DNA from: Trinickia diaoshuihuensis
GTDB taxonomy: Bacteria > Pseudomonadota > Gammaproteobacteria > Burkholderiales > Burkholderiaceae
DNA length: 64,000 nucleotides
Assembly (NCBI RefSeq): GCF_003390925.1
Contig: NZ_QUBS01000083.1
Span: 62,001-126,000, forward strand
Reading direction: 5' to 3'
In this document: positions 27,882 to 36,191 of the stretch, in pieces
How the letters are laid out: every line of letters starts with the position of its first letter
How positions within the stretch are numbered: the stretch's first letter is position 1
The notes under the pieces: generated by a model
Seen by the model: the letters and a program-made list of their open reading frames with translations, nothing else
The model's database searches: none
What the model was told of the DNA's origin: nothing
Made by a program: the position numbers and the translations under genes

Positions 27882-28307
27882 ATGAACACCGGTGACAAGA
27901 GCTACGTGTTTGTCAGCGACGCGTCCGACGTCGGCTGGGCGCGCCGTACTGCCCTTGAGTTAGCCTCGGCCCTACACTTTACCCCCGCACGCGCGGGGGC
28001 ATTGGCGACCGCCGTCACCGAAATCGCGCGCAATATCGTCGTGCATGCGGGCAGGGGAACTTTATCGTTCGCGCCCGTCACGGACGGTATGCGAGAAGGC
28101 ATCGTCACTGTCGCGCGCGATGAAGGCCCCGGCATTGCCGATATCGCGCGCGCGATGCAGGACGGATTTTCGACCGCGGGCAGTCTCGGATTAGGGCTCT
28201 CCGGTGCGAAGCGCCTGGTCGATGAATTCGCGATTGAATCGGCTCCCGGCGCCGGCGTCACGATTACGATGACGCAATGGGCGAAAAACGATCCTCGCGA
28301 CGAATGA
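27882..28307 (+). CDS. Second RsbT-like ATP-binding regulatory kinase
   Basis: The 141-residue protein is a GHKL/HATPase anti-sigma-type kinase domain: the N-box TAVTEIARNIVVHA, the G1-like DEGPGIADI and the G2-like SLGLGLSGAKRLVDEF. It is similar in plan to the RsbT encoded on the opposite strand at 30291. It probably shares a transcript with the J-domain gene. It faces the histidine kinase gene with eight bases between the stops. It could be a second switch kinase that competes for the same partner; that is inference. Confidence 0.85.
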   Translation: MNTGDKSYVFVSDASDVGWARRTALELASALHFTPARAGALATAVTEIARNIVVHAGRGTLSFAPVTDGMREGIVTVARDEGPGIADIARAMQDGFSTAGSLGLGLSGAKRLVDEFAIESAPGAGVTITMTQWAKNDPRDE

Positions 28308-28315
28308 CGGCCGAT

Positions 28316-29677
28316 TCACCGCACGTTGCTCGCCTCGATGGACGCGAGCGGCAAGATGGCCGTCAAGGCGAAGCCCGCGCCAGGCTGCGTAATGATTTGA
28401 ATCTCGCCGCCGAGCAGCGCCGCGCGCTCGCGCATGCCTAGCAGTCCGAACGAATGACGGCCCTTCGAGCCGTCGTGCACCGCGCCGCGTCCGTTGTCGA
28501 CGACACGCACGATGCAATGCGGGTCTTCGCGAGCGATCTCCAGCCTGACCTCGCTTGCTCCCGAATGCCGCGCCACGTTGGTCAGCGCCTCTTGCACCAT
28601 CCGAAACACGTCGATTCTGCATTCACGCTTGAAAGCGATCGTGTCTGCTTCGATCCGTCGAACGACTTGTATGCGATATCGCGCGGAAAACTCATCGACC
28701 AGGTTTTCGACCGCGGGAATCAATCCCAAGTCGTCGAGCATCACAGGATGCAAGTCCGCCGCGATGTGCCGCACGGAACGCACGAGTTCGTCGATCATCT
28801 CATAGATGCCGCGCAGCGCCTCCTGCGGCGGTCGCGGCTTTCCGGCGCTCGGCCCGTATTCCATCATCGACGCGGCCATCTTTAATGCGGTTAGCTGTTG
28901 GCCCAAATCGTCGTGGAGTTCGCGCGCGATCCGCGCTTTCTCTTCTTCCCTGACGTGTTGAACGTGTGCGGACAAGCGCCGCATTTCCTCCCGCGACGTG
29001 CGCAGTGCCTCGTCGTTGCGCTTGCGATCGGTGATGTCGAGGATCCAGCCGACCATCCGATAGGGGACGCCCGCGTCATTCCAAAGCGCCTGGCCCCGGG
29101 ACTGCACCCATCGCGTTTCTCCGACCTTCGTACGGATGCGGTATTCGACGTCGTAGACGCCGCGATGCTCGAGATGCGACGTCAGCGATCGCGTGACGTG
29201 TTCCACGTCGCGGGCATCGATCGCGCCGAAATGGGCCTCGCGCTCATTGGGCAGTTCGCTGTCCTCGTAGCCCATGATTCGTTTGAAGTGCGGCGAGAAA
29301 TAGATCTCGTCGGTTTGCGGATTCCAATCCCAAAGTCCCGCCATGGCGCCGCTAACTGCAAGCTGGAATCGTTCCTCGCTCGCCGCGAGCGCGGCGCGGT
29401 ACCCTTCGATCGATAGCTCGAACGGTGCGAGAAGCTCGTTGAAAAACGCGGACGAGGCCTCGAGCAAACGCGGCTGATCGGCGGGCGGGCTCGGCAGCAC
29501 GAGCGTATCCAAGGCCGTTCGATGAACGGCCGACATGTCGAGCAATCCCATTCCGTCGATCATGGCTTGCCGCCCTAGTTCATACGCCTGGGCGAAGCCG
29601 GCCTCGCTTTCGTGTTCGAGGTAGTCGCGAAGAGCGGACAGGTACGCGGCGCGCAGCGCGCCGAGCTCGCGGGTCAT
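28316..29677 (-). CDS. PAS sensor histidine kinase with RsbU-like N-terminal domain
   Basis: Order of domains in 453 residues: an N-terminal helical region (about 1-92; AYLSALRDYLEHESEAGFAQAYELGRQAM) that resembles the RsbT-binding N-domain of RsbU-type phosphatases; a PAS/PAC sensor (about 100-218; GLWDWNPQTDEIYFSP); a HisKA_3 dimerisation domain with the phospho-acceptor His255 (RIARELHDDLGQQL); and a HATPase domain (VDNGRGAV, HSFGLLGMRERA). It is the last gene of the rsbRSTX operon and overlaps rsbX by four bases. The NarL-type response regulator it needs is not encoded in this window. Confidence 0.88.
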   Translation of the reverse strand: MTRELGALRAAYLSALRDYLEHESEAGFAQAYELGRQAMIDGMGLLDMSAVHRTALDTLVLPSPPADQPRLLEASSAFFNELLAPFELSIEGYRAALAASEERFQLAVSGAMAGLWDWNPQTDEIYFSPHFKRIMGYEDSELPNEREAHFGAIDARDVEHVTRSLTSHLEHRGVYDVEYRIRTKVGETRWVQSRGQALWNDAGVPYRMVGWILDITDRKRNDEALRTSREEMRRLSAHVQHVREEEKARIARELHDDLGQQLTALKMAASMMEYGPSAGKPRPPQEALRGIYEMIDELVRSVRHIAADLHPVMLDDLGLIPAVENLVDEFSARYRIQVVRRIEADTIAFKRECRIDVFRMVQEALTNVARHSGASEVRLEIAREDPHCIVRVVDNGRGAVHDGSKGRHSFGLLGMRERAALLGGEIQIITQPGAGFALTAILPLASIEASNVR

Positions 29678-30303
29678 GGCGGCGCCCCGAGGTAGCGGGC
29701 GACGACGATGTGGGCGTCATCCGTTCCCTTTGCATACCGGGCTAAAATCAACTCGGCAATTTCCTGCGCGCTGAATTGCAGCATGATGCCCTGGCCGAAC
29801 GAGCTCTGAATACCGTCCGTCGCCATGACGAGCGTGTCGCCGCGCGCCACGGCGTGACGCTCGACGCGTAGCGGCGGCAGGCGGTAGCCCACCACGCCAC
29901 CGCGCGCCGCGATTGCCTGAGGATGCGACGAGTCTTGCTGCTCGGCGCGTATGAGCAGGCTATCGACGTTGCCGACGCCGGTCCATACCATCGATGCGCC
30001 GTACGCATCGAACCACGCTACGCTCATTACCGCCCCGCGCGTTTTGCGCATCGCATCATGGCATCGTTGCACGAGGTCGGCCACCGAGGACCCGGCATGC
30101 GCTTCGATGACCGGCACTGCCGCGCTGACTGCGGCCGCGGCTTCCGGCCCGTGCCCGAGTCCATCGAGTAGTGCGACGAGCGCGCCGTCCTCACGTTCAA
30201 CGACGGCATGCATGTCTCCGGAGACTTGCTCGAGTGCGCGGCCGGCCCATCCCCACTCGATCACGGAATGACTGGGCGATCCTGCGAGCGTCATCGCAGC
30301 CAC
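29674..30303 (-). CDS. rsbX: RsbX-like PP2C-type serine/threonine phosphatase
   Basis: The 209-residue protein is a compact SpoIIE/PP2C phosphatase domain (metal-binding ALLDGLGHGPEAAAA, VMATDGIQSSFGQG, DDAHIVVARYLG). In stressosome systems RsbX removes phosphates from RsbS and RsbR to reset the complex after stress. It overlaps rsbT by 13 bases and the histidine kinase gene by four, so the genes are translationally coupled. Confidence 0.87.
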   Translation of the reverse strand: MAAMTLAGSPSHSVIEWGWAGRALEQVSGDMHAVVEREDGALVALLDGLGHGPEAAAAVSAAVPVIEAHAGSSVADLVQRCHDAMRKTRGAVMSVAWFDAYGASMVWTGVGNVDSLLIRAEQQDSSHPQAIAARGGVVGYRLPPLRVERHAVARGDTLVMATDGIQSSFGQGIMLQFSAQEIAELILARYAKGTDDAHIVVARYLGAPP

Positions 30304-30692
30304 CTCTTCATGCGCACGGTCGTGCCTTCGCCGACGACGGACGTGAGTTCGAATTCGTCCATGATGCGTTTAGTGCCGGGTAGTCCGACGCCGAGGCTTT
30401 TGGCGGTGGAATATCCGTCGCGCATCGCGAGTTCGATGTCGTCAATGCCCGGGCCTTCGTCCTGCGCGACGATCGAAATGCCTTTGCGCGCGCCATCGCT
30501 GATTTGGCTGATGGTCACTTCGCCCCGATGCGCATAGCTCACGATGTTGCGAGCGATCTCGGAGATCGCGAGTGCGATGAGCGTGCGGTCCGTATTCGAA
30601 AATCCCGTCTCGGCGGCCAATTCGCGGCCCTTTTGCCGCGCGATGACGACGTCCGCCTCGCCCTCGATCGGCACGCGAATCTCAGCCGCCAT
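30291..30692 (-). CDS. rsbT: RsbT-like switch protein kinase
   Basis: This 133-residue GHKL kinase has the N-box LAISEIARNIVSYA, the ATP-lid residues DEGPGIDDIELAM and GLPGTKRIMDEFEL, closely following RsbT. RsbT phosphorylates the STAS domains of RsbS and RsbR, leaves the stressosome and activates a partner protein. The ATG at 30692 lies inside the end of rsbS (11-base overlap). With no rsbU gene here, the RsbU-like N-domain of the histidine kinase is its most likely partner. Confidence 0.9.
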   Translation of the reverse strand: MAAEIRVPIEGEADVVIARQKGRELAAETGFSNTDRTLIALAISEIARNIVSYAHRGEVTISQISDGARKGISIVAQDEGPGIDDIELAMRDGYSTAKSLGVGLPGTKRIMDEFELTSVVGEGTTVRMKRWLR

Positions 30693-31068
30693 GACCTTGG
30701 CCCCTGCTCGCAGTCGGGCTATTGCCATTGCGCAGGTAGTCGAGGCCTTCGTCGAGATCGAGCGCCGTCGCCACGCCGTCCAGGTCGAGACCCAATTGCA
30801 CCATCGCGAACGCGACCTCGGGCTGAATGCCGACGACTACCGTCGAGGCGCCGCGCAGCTTCGCGACATAGGCGATGCCGCGCAGCGTGCGCGTGGCGAA
30901 CGAGTCGAGCACGTCGAGCGCCGTAACATCGATGACCACGCCTCGGCTTCTAAACCGCCCGACGCTTTCGGCGAAGTCGTCACGCAACTGCATCAGATCT
31001 TGATCCGACAGCGCCGACTGAATGGTCGTAATGAGAACGTCGCCAAGCTTGAGGATGGGTACGGACAC
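30682..31068 (-). CDS. rsbS: RsbS-like STAS scaffold protein
   Basis: A 128-residue single STAS domain. The phosphorylation loop reads DVLDSFATRTL with Ser56 at the place of the RsbS phospho-serine, followed by VVVGIQPEVAFAMVQLGLDL. RsbS forms the core of the stressosome with RsbR and holds RsbT until stress. The start is a GTG four bases after the rsbR stop. A Gly/Gln-rich tail extends past the domain. Confidence 0.9.
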   Translation of the reverse strand: MSVPILKLGDVLITTIQSALSDQDLMQLRDDFAESVGRFRSRGVVIDVTALDVLDSFATRTLRGIAYVAKLRGASTVVVGIQPEVAFAMVQLGLDLDGVATALDLDEGLDYLRNGNSPTASRGQGHGG

Positions 31069-31072
31069 TGTT

Positions 31073-32044
31073 TCAACTCGTCGTGTTTGCGAGCGTGTCG
31101 GCCTGCTCGCTTTGTTTGACGTCGTAGCCGAGATTACGCTCGGCCAGCTCGATGCCGCCTTGCAGATCGGCGACCGTATCCAACCCGCCGAGTTCGATAC
31201 CGAGGGCGACGAGCGACTGTGCGACCGATGCAGAAATCCCCGTCACGATCACCTTTGCGCCCATCAGACGCGCGGCAGTCACCGTTTGCAGAATATGGTT
31301 CGCGACGCGCGAGTCGATCGTCGCGACGCCCGTGATATCCATCACGACGACTTTCGCACGGTTCGTTCGAATCGCTTCCAACAAGCTCTCGGTAATGAGG
31401 CGCGCCCGGTGCGTATCGATTACGCCGATGATCGGCAATAGCAATAAGCGTTCGCGCAATTGGAGCACGGGCGTGGAAAGCTCGCGAATGGCGTCCTGTT
31501 GTTGGCGAATGACGCGCTCGCGCTCGAAAACCAGGACGTCGACAATGAGTCCGAGGTCGAAAAACGCCACCTTTTTAAGCGAAACAAATGCTTCAAAGGC
31601 GTCGATCGGCGAGCGTTCGGCATGCCGCATGACCCGAGTGCCGATACGCGTCAGTAGGCTGAGAAATGCGCCAAGGAAAGTCCGAGTGTCGAGTCCGGCT
31701 GCCGCATAAAGTAGCCCCAGTTCTATACGCTGCTCGACATAGCGCTCGCCATACTCGCCGGAAACTAGCCCGCGCAAATGCTCGAGCTTCAATTGACGCG
31801 CTTTTTCGACAAGGGTGCGATTCGCGGTCAGCGTGCGTGCCTCATCGAGCGCCGCGAGATGATCGAAAAAAGCCGCCGCGAAATCGTTTAATTCCCGCAG
31901 TACGACTTCTTTTATGGTTTGGATGCGCGCGAGGTCGGCGGGCGCGAGTCCAACGATCTGCTTGCGGCGTTCGATCGTGCCGCTCGTGAGCCCCATTTGT
32001 TGCATCAACGCGAGCGATTCGCGTGATTCGGCCTGGCCTGGCAT
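31073..32044 (-). CDS. rsbR: RsbR-like stressosome sensor (globin-fold plus STAS)
   Basis: The 323-residue protein has an N-terminal globin-coupled-sensor-like domain (about 20-175) and a C-terminal STAS domain (about 190-308). In the globin part the stretch RIELGLLYAAAGLDTRTFLGAF aligns with the heme-binding region of HemAT-type globins, but Tyr113 stands where the proximal His should be, so heme binding in the usual way is unlikely. In the STAS part, Ser245 (ATIDSRVAN) and Ser277 (SVAQSLV) are at the places of the phospho-threonines of Bacillus RsbR. The start has an AGGAGGTG box. First gene of the rsbR-S-T-X-kinase operon. Confidence 0.88.
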   Translation of the reverse strand: MPGQAESRESLALMQQMGLTSGTIERRKQIVGLAPADLARIQTIKEVVLRELNDFAAAFFDHLAALDEARTLTANRTLVEKARQLKLEHLRGLVSGEYGERYVEQRIELGLLYAAAGLDTRTFLGAFLSLLTRIGTRVMRHAERSPIDAFEAFVSLKKVAFFDLGLIVDVLVFERERVIRQQQDAIRELSTPVLQLRERLLLLPIIGVIDTHRARLITESLLEAIRTNRAKVVVMDITGVATIDSRVANHILQTVTAARLMGAKVIVTGISASVAQSLVALGIELGGLDTVADLQGGIELAERNLGYDVKQSEQADTLANTTS

Positions 32045-32397
32045 GCGCGCACCTCCTCGGTTGCTGTCCGGAGCGAGCGTGCCCCGGAACGAACATCGGA
32101 TTCGGAGATAGGACATAGCCGTCCGGCAACTGCCGCGCATGCCGACGGTTAACCGCGGTGCCTGTCAATGGCGCCCCGGTATGCAATACAAATTCATTTC
32201 CGCCACAGCGAGATTGCTGTAAGCGGCGCTATCCCCTATCGAACCGATCTATTTCAACCTGCTTATTGGGCGATGAAATTTAGTATAGTCACGTCTGACG
32301 AACTGGCAAGGTTGATGCCGGATGGAGCGATTACGCAGAACGGCCGGCTTTAGCTTCATGATGTTTTCTTAAGCTGCCGCATGTTGCTTTATAAGGG
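32045..32397. other. 353-base gap upstream of the rsbR operon
   Basis: Both neighbours are on the minus strand, so this gap must hold the rsbR promoter and the 3' end of the lacI gene. It contains an AT-rich patch at about 32190-32300. I could not pick a sigma-70 or other promoter with confidence, and no convincing gene or terminator is visible. Confidence 0.5.
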
Positions 32398-33411
32398 TCA
32401 CCGTTTTCTCGGCCCGGTAGATTGGCGCACGATCAACTCCGGCCCGCGCACGACATAGCGTTCTTGGGCCGGCGTCGATCCTTCCACCATTTCGAGCGCC
32501 AATGCGACCGATCGCGCCGCGATATCGGCAGTGGGCAGCCGAATCGTCGTCAATGCCGGACGAAACTGATGGGCAAGCGTAATGTCGGTGAGACCGATTA
32601 CGGATAAATCGTCCGGCACGCGCTTGCCGAGATCGGCCGCGGCCTGCATCGCGCCGATCGCCATGAGGTCGTTCGTCGCGAAAATCGCCGTCACGGCCGG
32701 CTTGGCGCGCATCAATTCCATTGCGGCTTCGTATCCGCTCTCGATGGAGTCGTGCGCGTGGGCGAGAACGAGCGATTTTTCGGAATGACCGTGTGCCGTG
32801 AGCGCGGCGGCGAAGCCATTGAGCCGGATCGTCTGCGGACCGCCCGAACCGGCGCCGACGAGGGCACCGAACTTACGATGACCGAGCGCCGATAGATGCG
32901 ACGCCGCGAGTGAGCCGGCCGCCGCGAAATCGACCGTGACACAAGGCAGCGCGCGCGAAGCTTGTACGTGTTCCCACATGCAAAGCACCACGGCGATACC
33001 CTTTCTCGCGATATCGGTTAACTCGCCTTCGCCGAGATCGGTGTTCATCACGATGACGCCCGATGCGAGCGAACCGGCGATTTGCTCCAAGTACGCGCGC
33101 GTAATGGCCGGGTCATCGTCGGTATTGCAGACGAGCAGGAAGTAACCGCGTTTGCGCGCTTCGCGCTCGGCCGCGAGGACGAACTCGGGATAAAACGGAT
33201 TCGTAATGTTCGACAGCATCAGCGCAAGCGTGGACGTTCGCCCGCGCGCCAATGCGCGCGCGGTCAGGTTCGGCCGGTAGCCGAGTTCCCGGATCGCCGC
33301 CATGACCCGCTCGACGGTTTCCGGCTTTACCTTCTGCGGATTGCGCAGCACGTTCGAAACCGTCGCGCCCGTGACTTTCGCGCGGCGTGCGACTTCGGCA
33401 AGCGTCACCAC
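32398..33411 (-). CDS. LacI-family repressor of galactan locus A
   Basis: The 337-residue protein has an N-terminal LacI HTH (about 2-50; VTLAEVARRAKVTGATVSNVLRNP) and a periplasmic-binding-protein-like effector domain (about 60-330). It is divergent from the ABC transporter operon of locus A. Identical 20-bp palindromes at 33605 and 42538 are its probable operators. The effector is likely galactose or a galacto-oligosaccharide, inferred from the GH42 and GH53 genes. The start is a GTG after GAGGT. Confidence 0.92.
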   Translation of the reverse strand: MVTLAEVARRAKVTGATVSNVLRNPQKVKPETVERVMAAIRELGYRPNLTARALARGRTSTLALMLSNITNPFYPEFVLAAEREARKRGYFLLVCNTDDDPAITRAYLEQIAGSLASGVIVMNTDLGEGELTDIARKGIAVVLCMWEHVQASRALPCVTVDFAAAGSLAASHLSALGHRKFGALVGAGSGGPQTIRLNGFAAALTAHGHSEKSLVLAHAHDSIESGYEAAMELMRAKPAVTAIFATNDLMAIGAMQAAADLGKRVPDDLSVIGLTDITLAHQFRPALTTIRLPTADIAARSVALALEMVEGSTPAQERYVVRGPELIVRQSTGPRKR

Positions 33412-33604
33412 AACCTCATTCCCCCGGCATCGAGAAGCGCAAGCGCGAATGGCGGCGCCTGGCGCGATGATTGTTCAAATGCTGGGACGGTTTCCCAAAA
33501 GTTGCGCAACCCCAATCGATTGCGCTACGTTCCATTCCATCACAGCAGCGTTGCATAACAGCGGAGACGACATGGTACGAGTTTATGCCCCGTTTTGGCG
33601 ACAG

Positions 33605-33624
33605 AAATTTAAGCGCTTAAATTT
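33605..33624. promoter_or_regulatory. LacI operator of locus A, copy 1
   Basis: A perfect 20-bp palindrome, AAATTTAAGCGCTTAAATTT, 39 bases upstream of the ABC ATPase start. The AAGCGCTT core is typical of LacI-family sites. The same 20 bases recur at 42538. Confidence 0.85.
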
Positions 33625-33663
33625 TGTCATGACTGGCACGGTGTCTGACGAGCGGAGGGCGTA

Positions 33664-34830
33664 ATGGCGTCCATTTCGTTGCGCCATGTCTCGAAGCAGT
33701 ACGGGCAGCACGCACCGGTACTGCGCGATGTGAACCTCGATATCGCCGAGCACGAGTTCTGTGTCTTTTTGGGCCCGTCGGGCTGTGGCAAATCCACGTT
33801 GTTGCGCATCATCGCCGGTCTCGAGGATCTCACCACGGGCGAGCTGTGTATCGGCGGTCAGCGGATGAACGAGACGCCGCCCGCGGAGCGCGGCGTGGCC
33901 ATGGTGTTTCAAAGCTATGCGTTGTTTCCGCATATGTCGGTGTTCGAGAACATGGGCTTCGGCCTGCGTATCGCACGTGTGCCGAAGGACGAGATTCGAC
34001 GCCGCGTCGTGGAGGCGGCGCGTGTCCTGCAACTCGAAGCATTGCTCGAACGCAAACCGAGAGAACTCTCGGGCGGGCAGCGTCAGCGGGTGGCGATTGG
34101 GCGCGCGATCGTGCGCGAACCGAAAGTCTTTCTCTTCGACGAACCGCTCTCGAATTTGGACGCGGCATTGCGCGGTCAAACGCGCATCGAGATTGCCCGG
34201 CTGCATAGCCGTTTCCGCGAAGCAAGCTCCGTCTACGTCACGCATGATCAAGTCGAGGCGATGACGCTGGCCGACAAGATCGTCTTGCTGCGTTCGGGCG
34301 ACGAAGTGGCGCGCTCGGGCAGCATCGCGCAGGTCGGCGCACCGCTCGATCTTTATCACCGGCCCGCAAGCTTGTTCGTCGCGGGTTTCATCGGTTCGCC
34401 GCGGATGAACTTTTTGCCCGCCACGATCGAATCGACGGGCAGCCACTCGATCGCATTACGGCTCGTCGATAGCGGTGAGCTGTTGATCCTGCCGAGCCGC
34501 GCGATTCGATTGCCCCTTTCGGCGGGACAGCCTGTCACGCTGGGTATTCGCCCCGAACATCTGACGGCGGCCCCGGAGGCACAGGCGGCCGCCGGCACGC
34601 GGTCGATCGTGCGCACGGTGCAGCTCGTCGAGCAATTGGGCGAGGCGGCGTACGTCCACCTCGATCAGCTCGGGGGCAAGCCACTGCTGGCTAAAGCACC
34701 GGGCACGTCCGCGTTGCGCCCCGGCGACCGTCAAGCGTTCCATCTAGCCGACGGCGCGTGGCACTTGTTCGACGAACGAGGCAACGCGATCGTACTCGAC
34801 CGAGCGCAAGACACACTGATACCCGCGTAG
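33664..34830 (+). CDS. ABC transporter ATP-binding protein (MalK/UgpC type), locus A
   Basis: The 388-residue ATPase has Walker A GPSGCGKST (about 37-45), the Q-loop, signature LSGGQRQRVAIGRAI (about 135), Walker B VFLFDEPLSNLD and the H-loop VYVTHDQ, then a C-terminal TOBE/MalK regulatory domain (about 240-388). This is the shared-type ATPase of CUT1 oligosaccharide importers. It heads the operon with binding protein, two permeases, GH42 and efflux genes; a GGAGGG box precedes the ATG. Confidence 0.94.
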   Translation: MASISLRHVSKQYGQHAPVLRDVNLDIAEHEFCVFLGPSGCGKSTLLRIIAGLEDLTTGELCIGGQRMNETPPAERGVAMVFQSYALFPHMSVFENMGFGLRIARVPKDEIRRRVVEAARVLQLEALLERKPRELSGGQRQRVAIGRAIVREPKVFLFDEPLSNLDAALRGQTRIEIARLHSRFREASSVYVTHDQVEAMTLADKIVLLRSGDEVARSGSIAQVGAPLDLYHRPASLFVAGFIGSPRMNFLPATIESTGSHSIALRLVDSGELLILPSRAIRLPLSAGQPVTLGIRPEHLTAAPEAQAAAGTRSIVRTVQLVEQLGEAAYVHLDQLGGKPLLAKAPGTSALRPGDRQAFHLADGAWHLFDERGNAIVLDRAQDTLIPA

Positions 34831-34889
34831 TAAACCGATGCAGTACACGGTCGGGCGACCGGCCTAAAGACCAACGAAAGGAGACAGAG

Positions 34890-36131
34890 ATGAAGCTACC
34901 CGTTCGCATGCTAGCGCTTGCTTGCATGACTTGTGCGGCCTACGCCGCCGTATCCACCGCACAAGCCGCGACGCTGAACGTCACCGTATCCGCGCGCGGC
35001 AATCAGCGGGCCACGTGGCAAAACGCGTTCGACGAGTTCAAGAAGGCGAACCCGGACGTCGATCTGAAAATCAGCTATGTGGGCGAGGAGGCCTACAAAG
35101 TGCAGATGTCGGGCTGGCTCGCGACGGATCCGCCCGACGTACTCAGTTGGCACAACGGCGAGCGCATGGCCTATTTCGCGAAACGCGGCTTGCTCGCGGA
35201 CCTCTCGCCCGATTGGCAAAAGAACGGCTGGAATCAAACCTATGCCTCCGTTAAAAGCTCGTCGACTTACGCGGGCAAGCAGTACAGCGTGCCGCTCGGC
35301 ACCGACGCGTACGGCTTTTTCTACCGAAAGGATCTATTTCAAAAGGCCGGGATCACCTCCGAGCCGACGACATGGGCGCAATTGCTCGACGACTGCAAGA
35401 AGCTGAAGGCAGCGGGCATTGCGCCGATCGCCGTGCCCGCGCGCGACGCTTGGACGTTGGCGGCATGGTTCGACTACCTAGACTTGCGCGTAAACGGCTA
35501 TGCGTTCCATCAACAGCTCATGGCGGGCGACGTGGCCTATACGGACCCGCGCGTCAAGCATGTGTACGAGATGTGGAAAACGCTGATCGATAACAAGTAC
35601 TTCATCGACAACGCGCTCTCGTACGACGTCGATTCGACCAGCCCCCTGCTCGTGAACGGGCAAGCCGCCATGCTGCTCATGGGCACGTTCTTCTCGGCGG
35701 GGCTGCCGGCCGCGACGCGCGATCAAATGGGCTACTTCCGCTTTCCGGTGATCGACGCATCGATTCCGGTCGCCGAGGACGGGCCGGTCAACGTGCTCAT
35801 CATGCCGGCCAAGGCAAAGAACAAGGCCGACGCGCGGCGCCTGCTTGCATTCATGGGGCAGCCGCAAATCAACGGCGAACTTGCGAAAGGCTGGGGACAG
35901 CTTCCGTCGAACAACCAGGCCGCGGAGCCGCAGGACCCGATCTCGAAGGTCGGCTTTCATACGCTATCGTCGACGACCGGCGGCATCGCTCAATTCTACG
36001 ATCGCGATATGACAAAGGAAATGGCCGACGAAGGCATGAAGGCGATGCAGCAGTTCTACTCCGATCCGAACCAACTCGATTCGATCTTGCAACACCTCGA
36101 AGCGACGCGTAAGCGCATCTACAAGAAGTAA
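34890..36131 (+). CDS. ABC transporter substrate-binding protein (CUT1), locus A
   Basis: The 413-residue protein has a signal peptide (about 1-27, ending in STAQAA) with no lipobox Cys, and the family 1 extracellular-binding fold (GEEAYKVQMSGWLATDPPDVLSW; RKDLFQKAGI). It would deliver a galacto-oligosaccharide to the two permeases. Start chosen at the ATG after AAAGGAG; the longer frame has no signal peptide. It is paralogous to the product of 50186-51442 in locus B, with the same KNKADAR and GGIAQFYDRDMTKEMADEGMK segments. Confidence 0.92.
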   Translation: MKLPVRMLALACMTCAAYAAVSTAQAATLNVTVSARGNQRATWQNAFDEFKKANPDVDLKISYVGEEAYKVQMSGWLATDPPDVLSWHNGERMAYFAKRGLLADLSPDWQKNGWNQTYASVKSSSTYAGKQYSVPLGTDAYGFFYRKDLFQKAGITSEPTTWAQLLDDCKKLKAAGIAPIAVPARDAWTLAAWFDYLDLRVNGYAFHQQLMAGDVAYTDPRVKHVYEMWKTLIDNKYFIDNALSYDVDSTSPLLVNGQAAMLLMGTFFSAGLPAATRDQMGYFRFPVIDASIPVAEDGPVNVLIMPAKAKNKADARRLLAFMGQPQINGELAKGWGQLPSNNQAAEPQDPISKVGFHTLSSTTGGIAQFYDRDMTKEMADEGMKAMQQFYSDPNQLDSILQHLEATRKRIYKK

Positions 36132-36145
36132 GCGCGTGGGGTAAG

Positions 36146-36166
36146 CGGGGGGTGATAGCGCCCCCG
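36146..36166 (+). other. GC-rich hairpin between binding protein and permease genes
   Basis: CGGGGG and CCCCCG form a 6-bp stem with a 9-base loop in the 60-base gap after the binding-protein gene. There is no T-run. Such hairpins often protect the 3' end of the upstream message, so that more binding protein than permease is made. Confidence 0.45.
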
Positions 36167-36191
36167 TCCAATCTTGTTGGAGTGCGAATCA

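Noticed and set aside
32168..32353. 61-residue plus-strand frame in the gap before rsbR
   Set aside because: No ribosome-binding site, no recognisable pattern, and the gap must hold the rsbR promoter.
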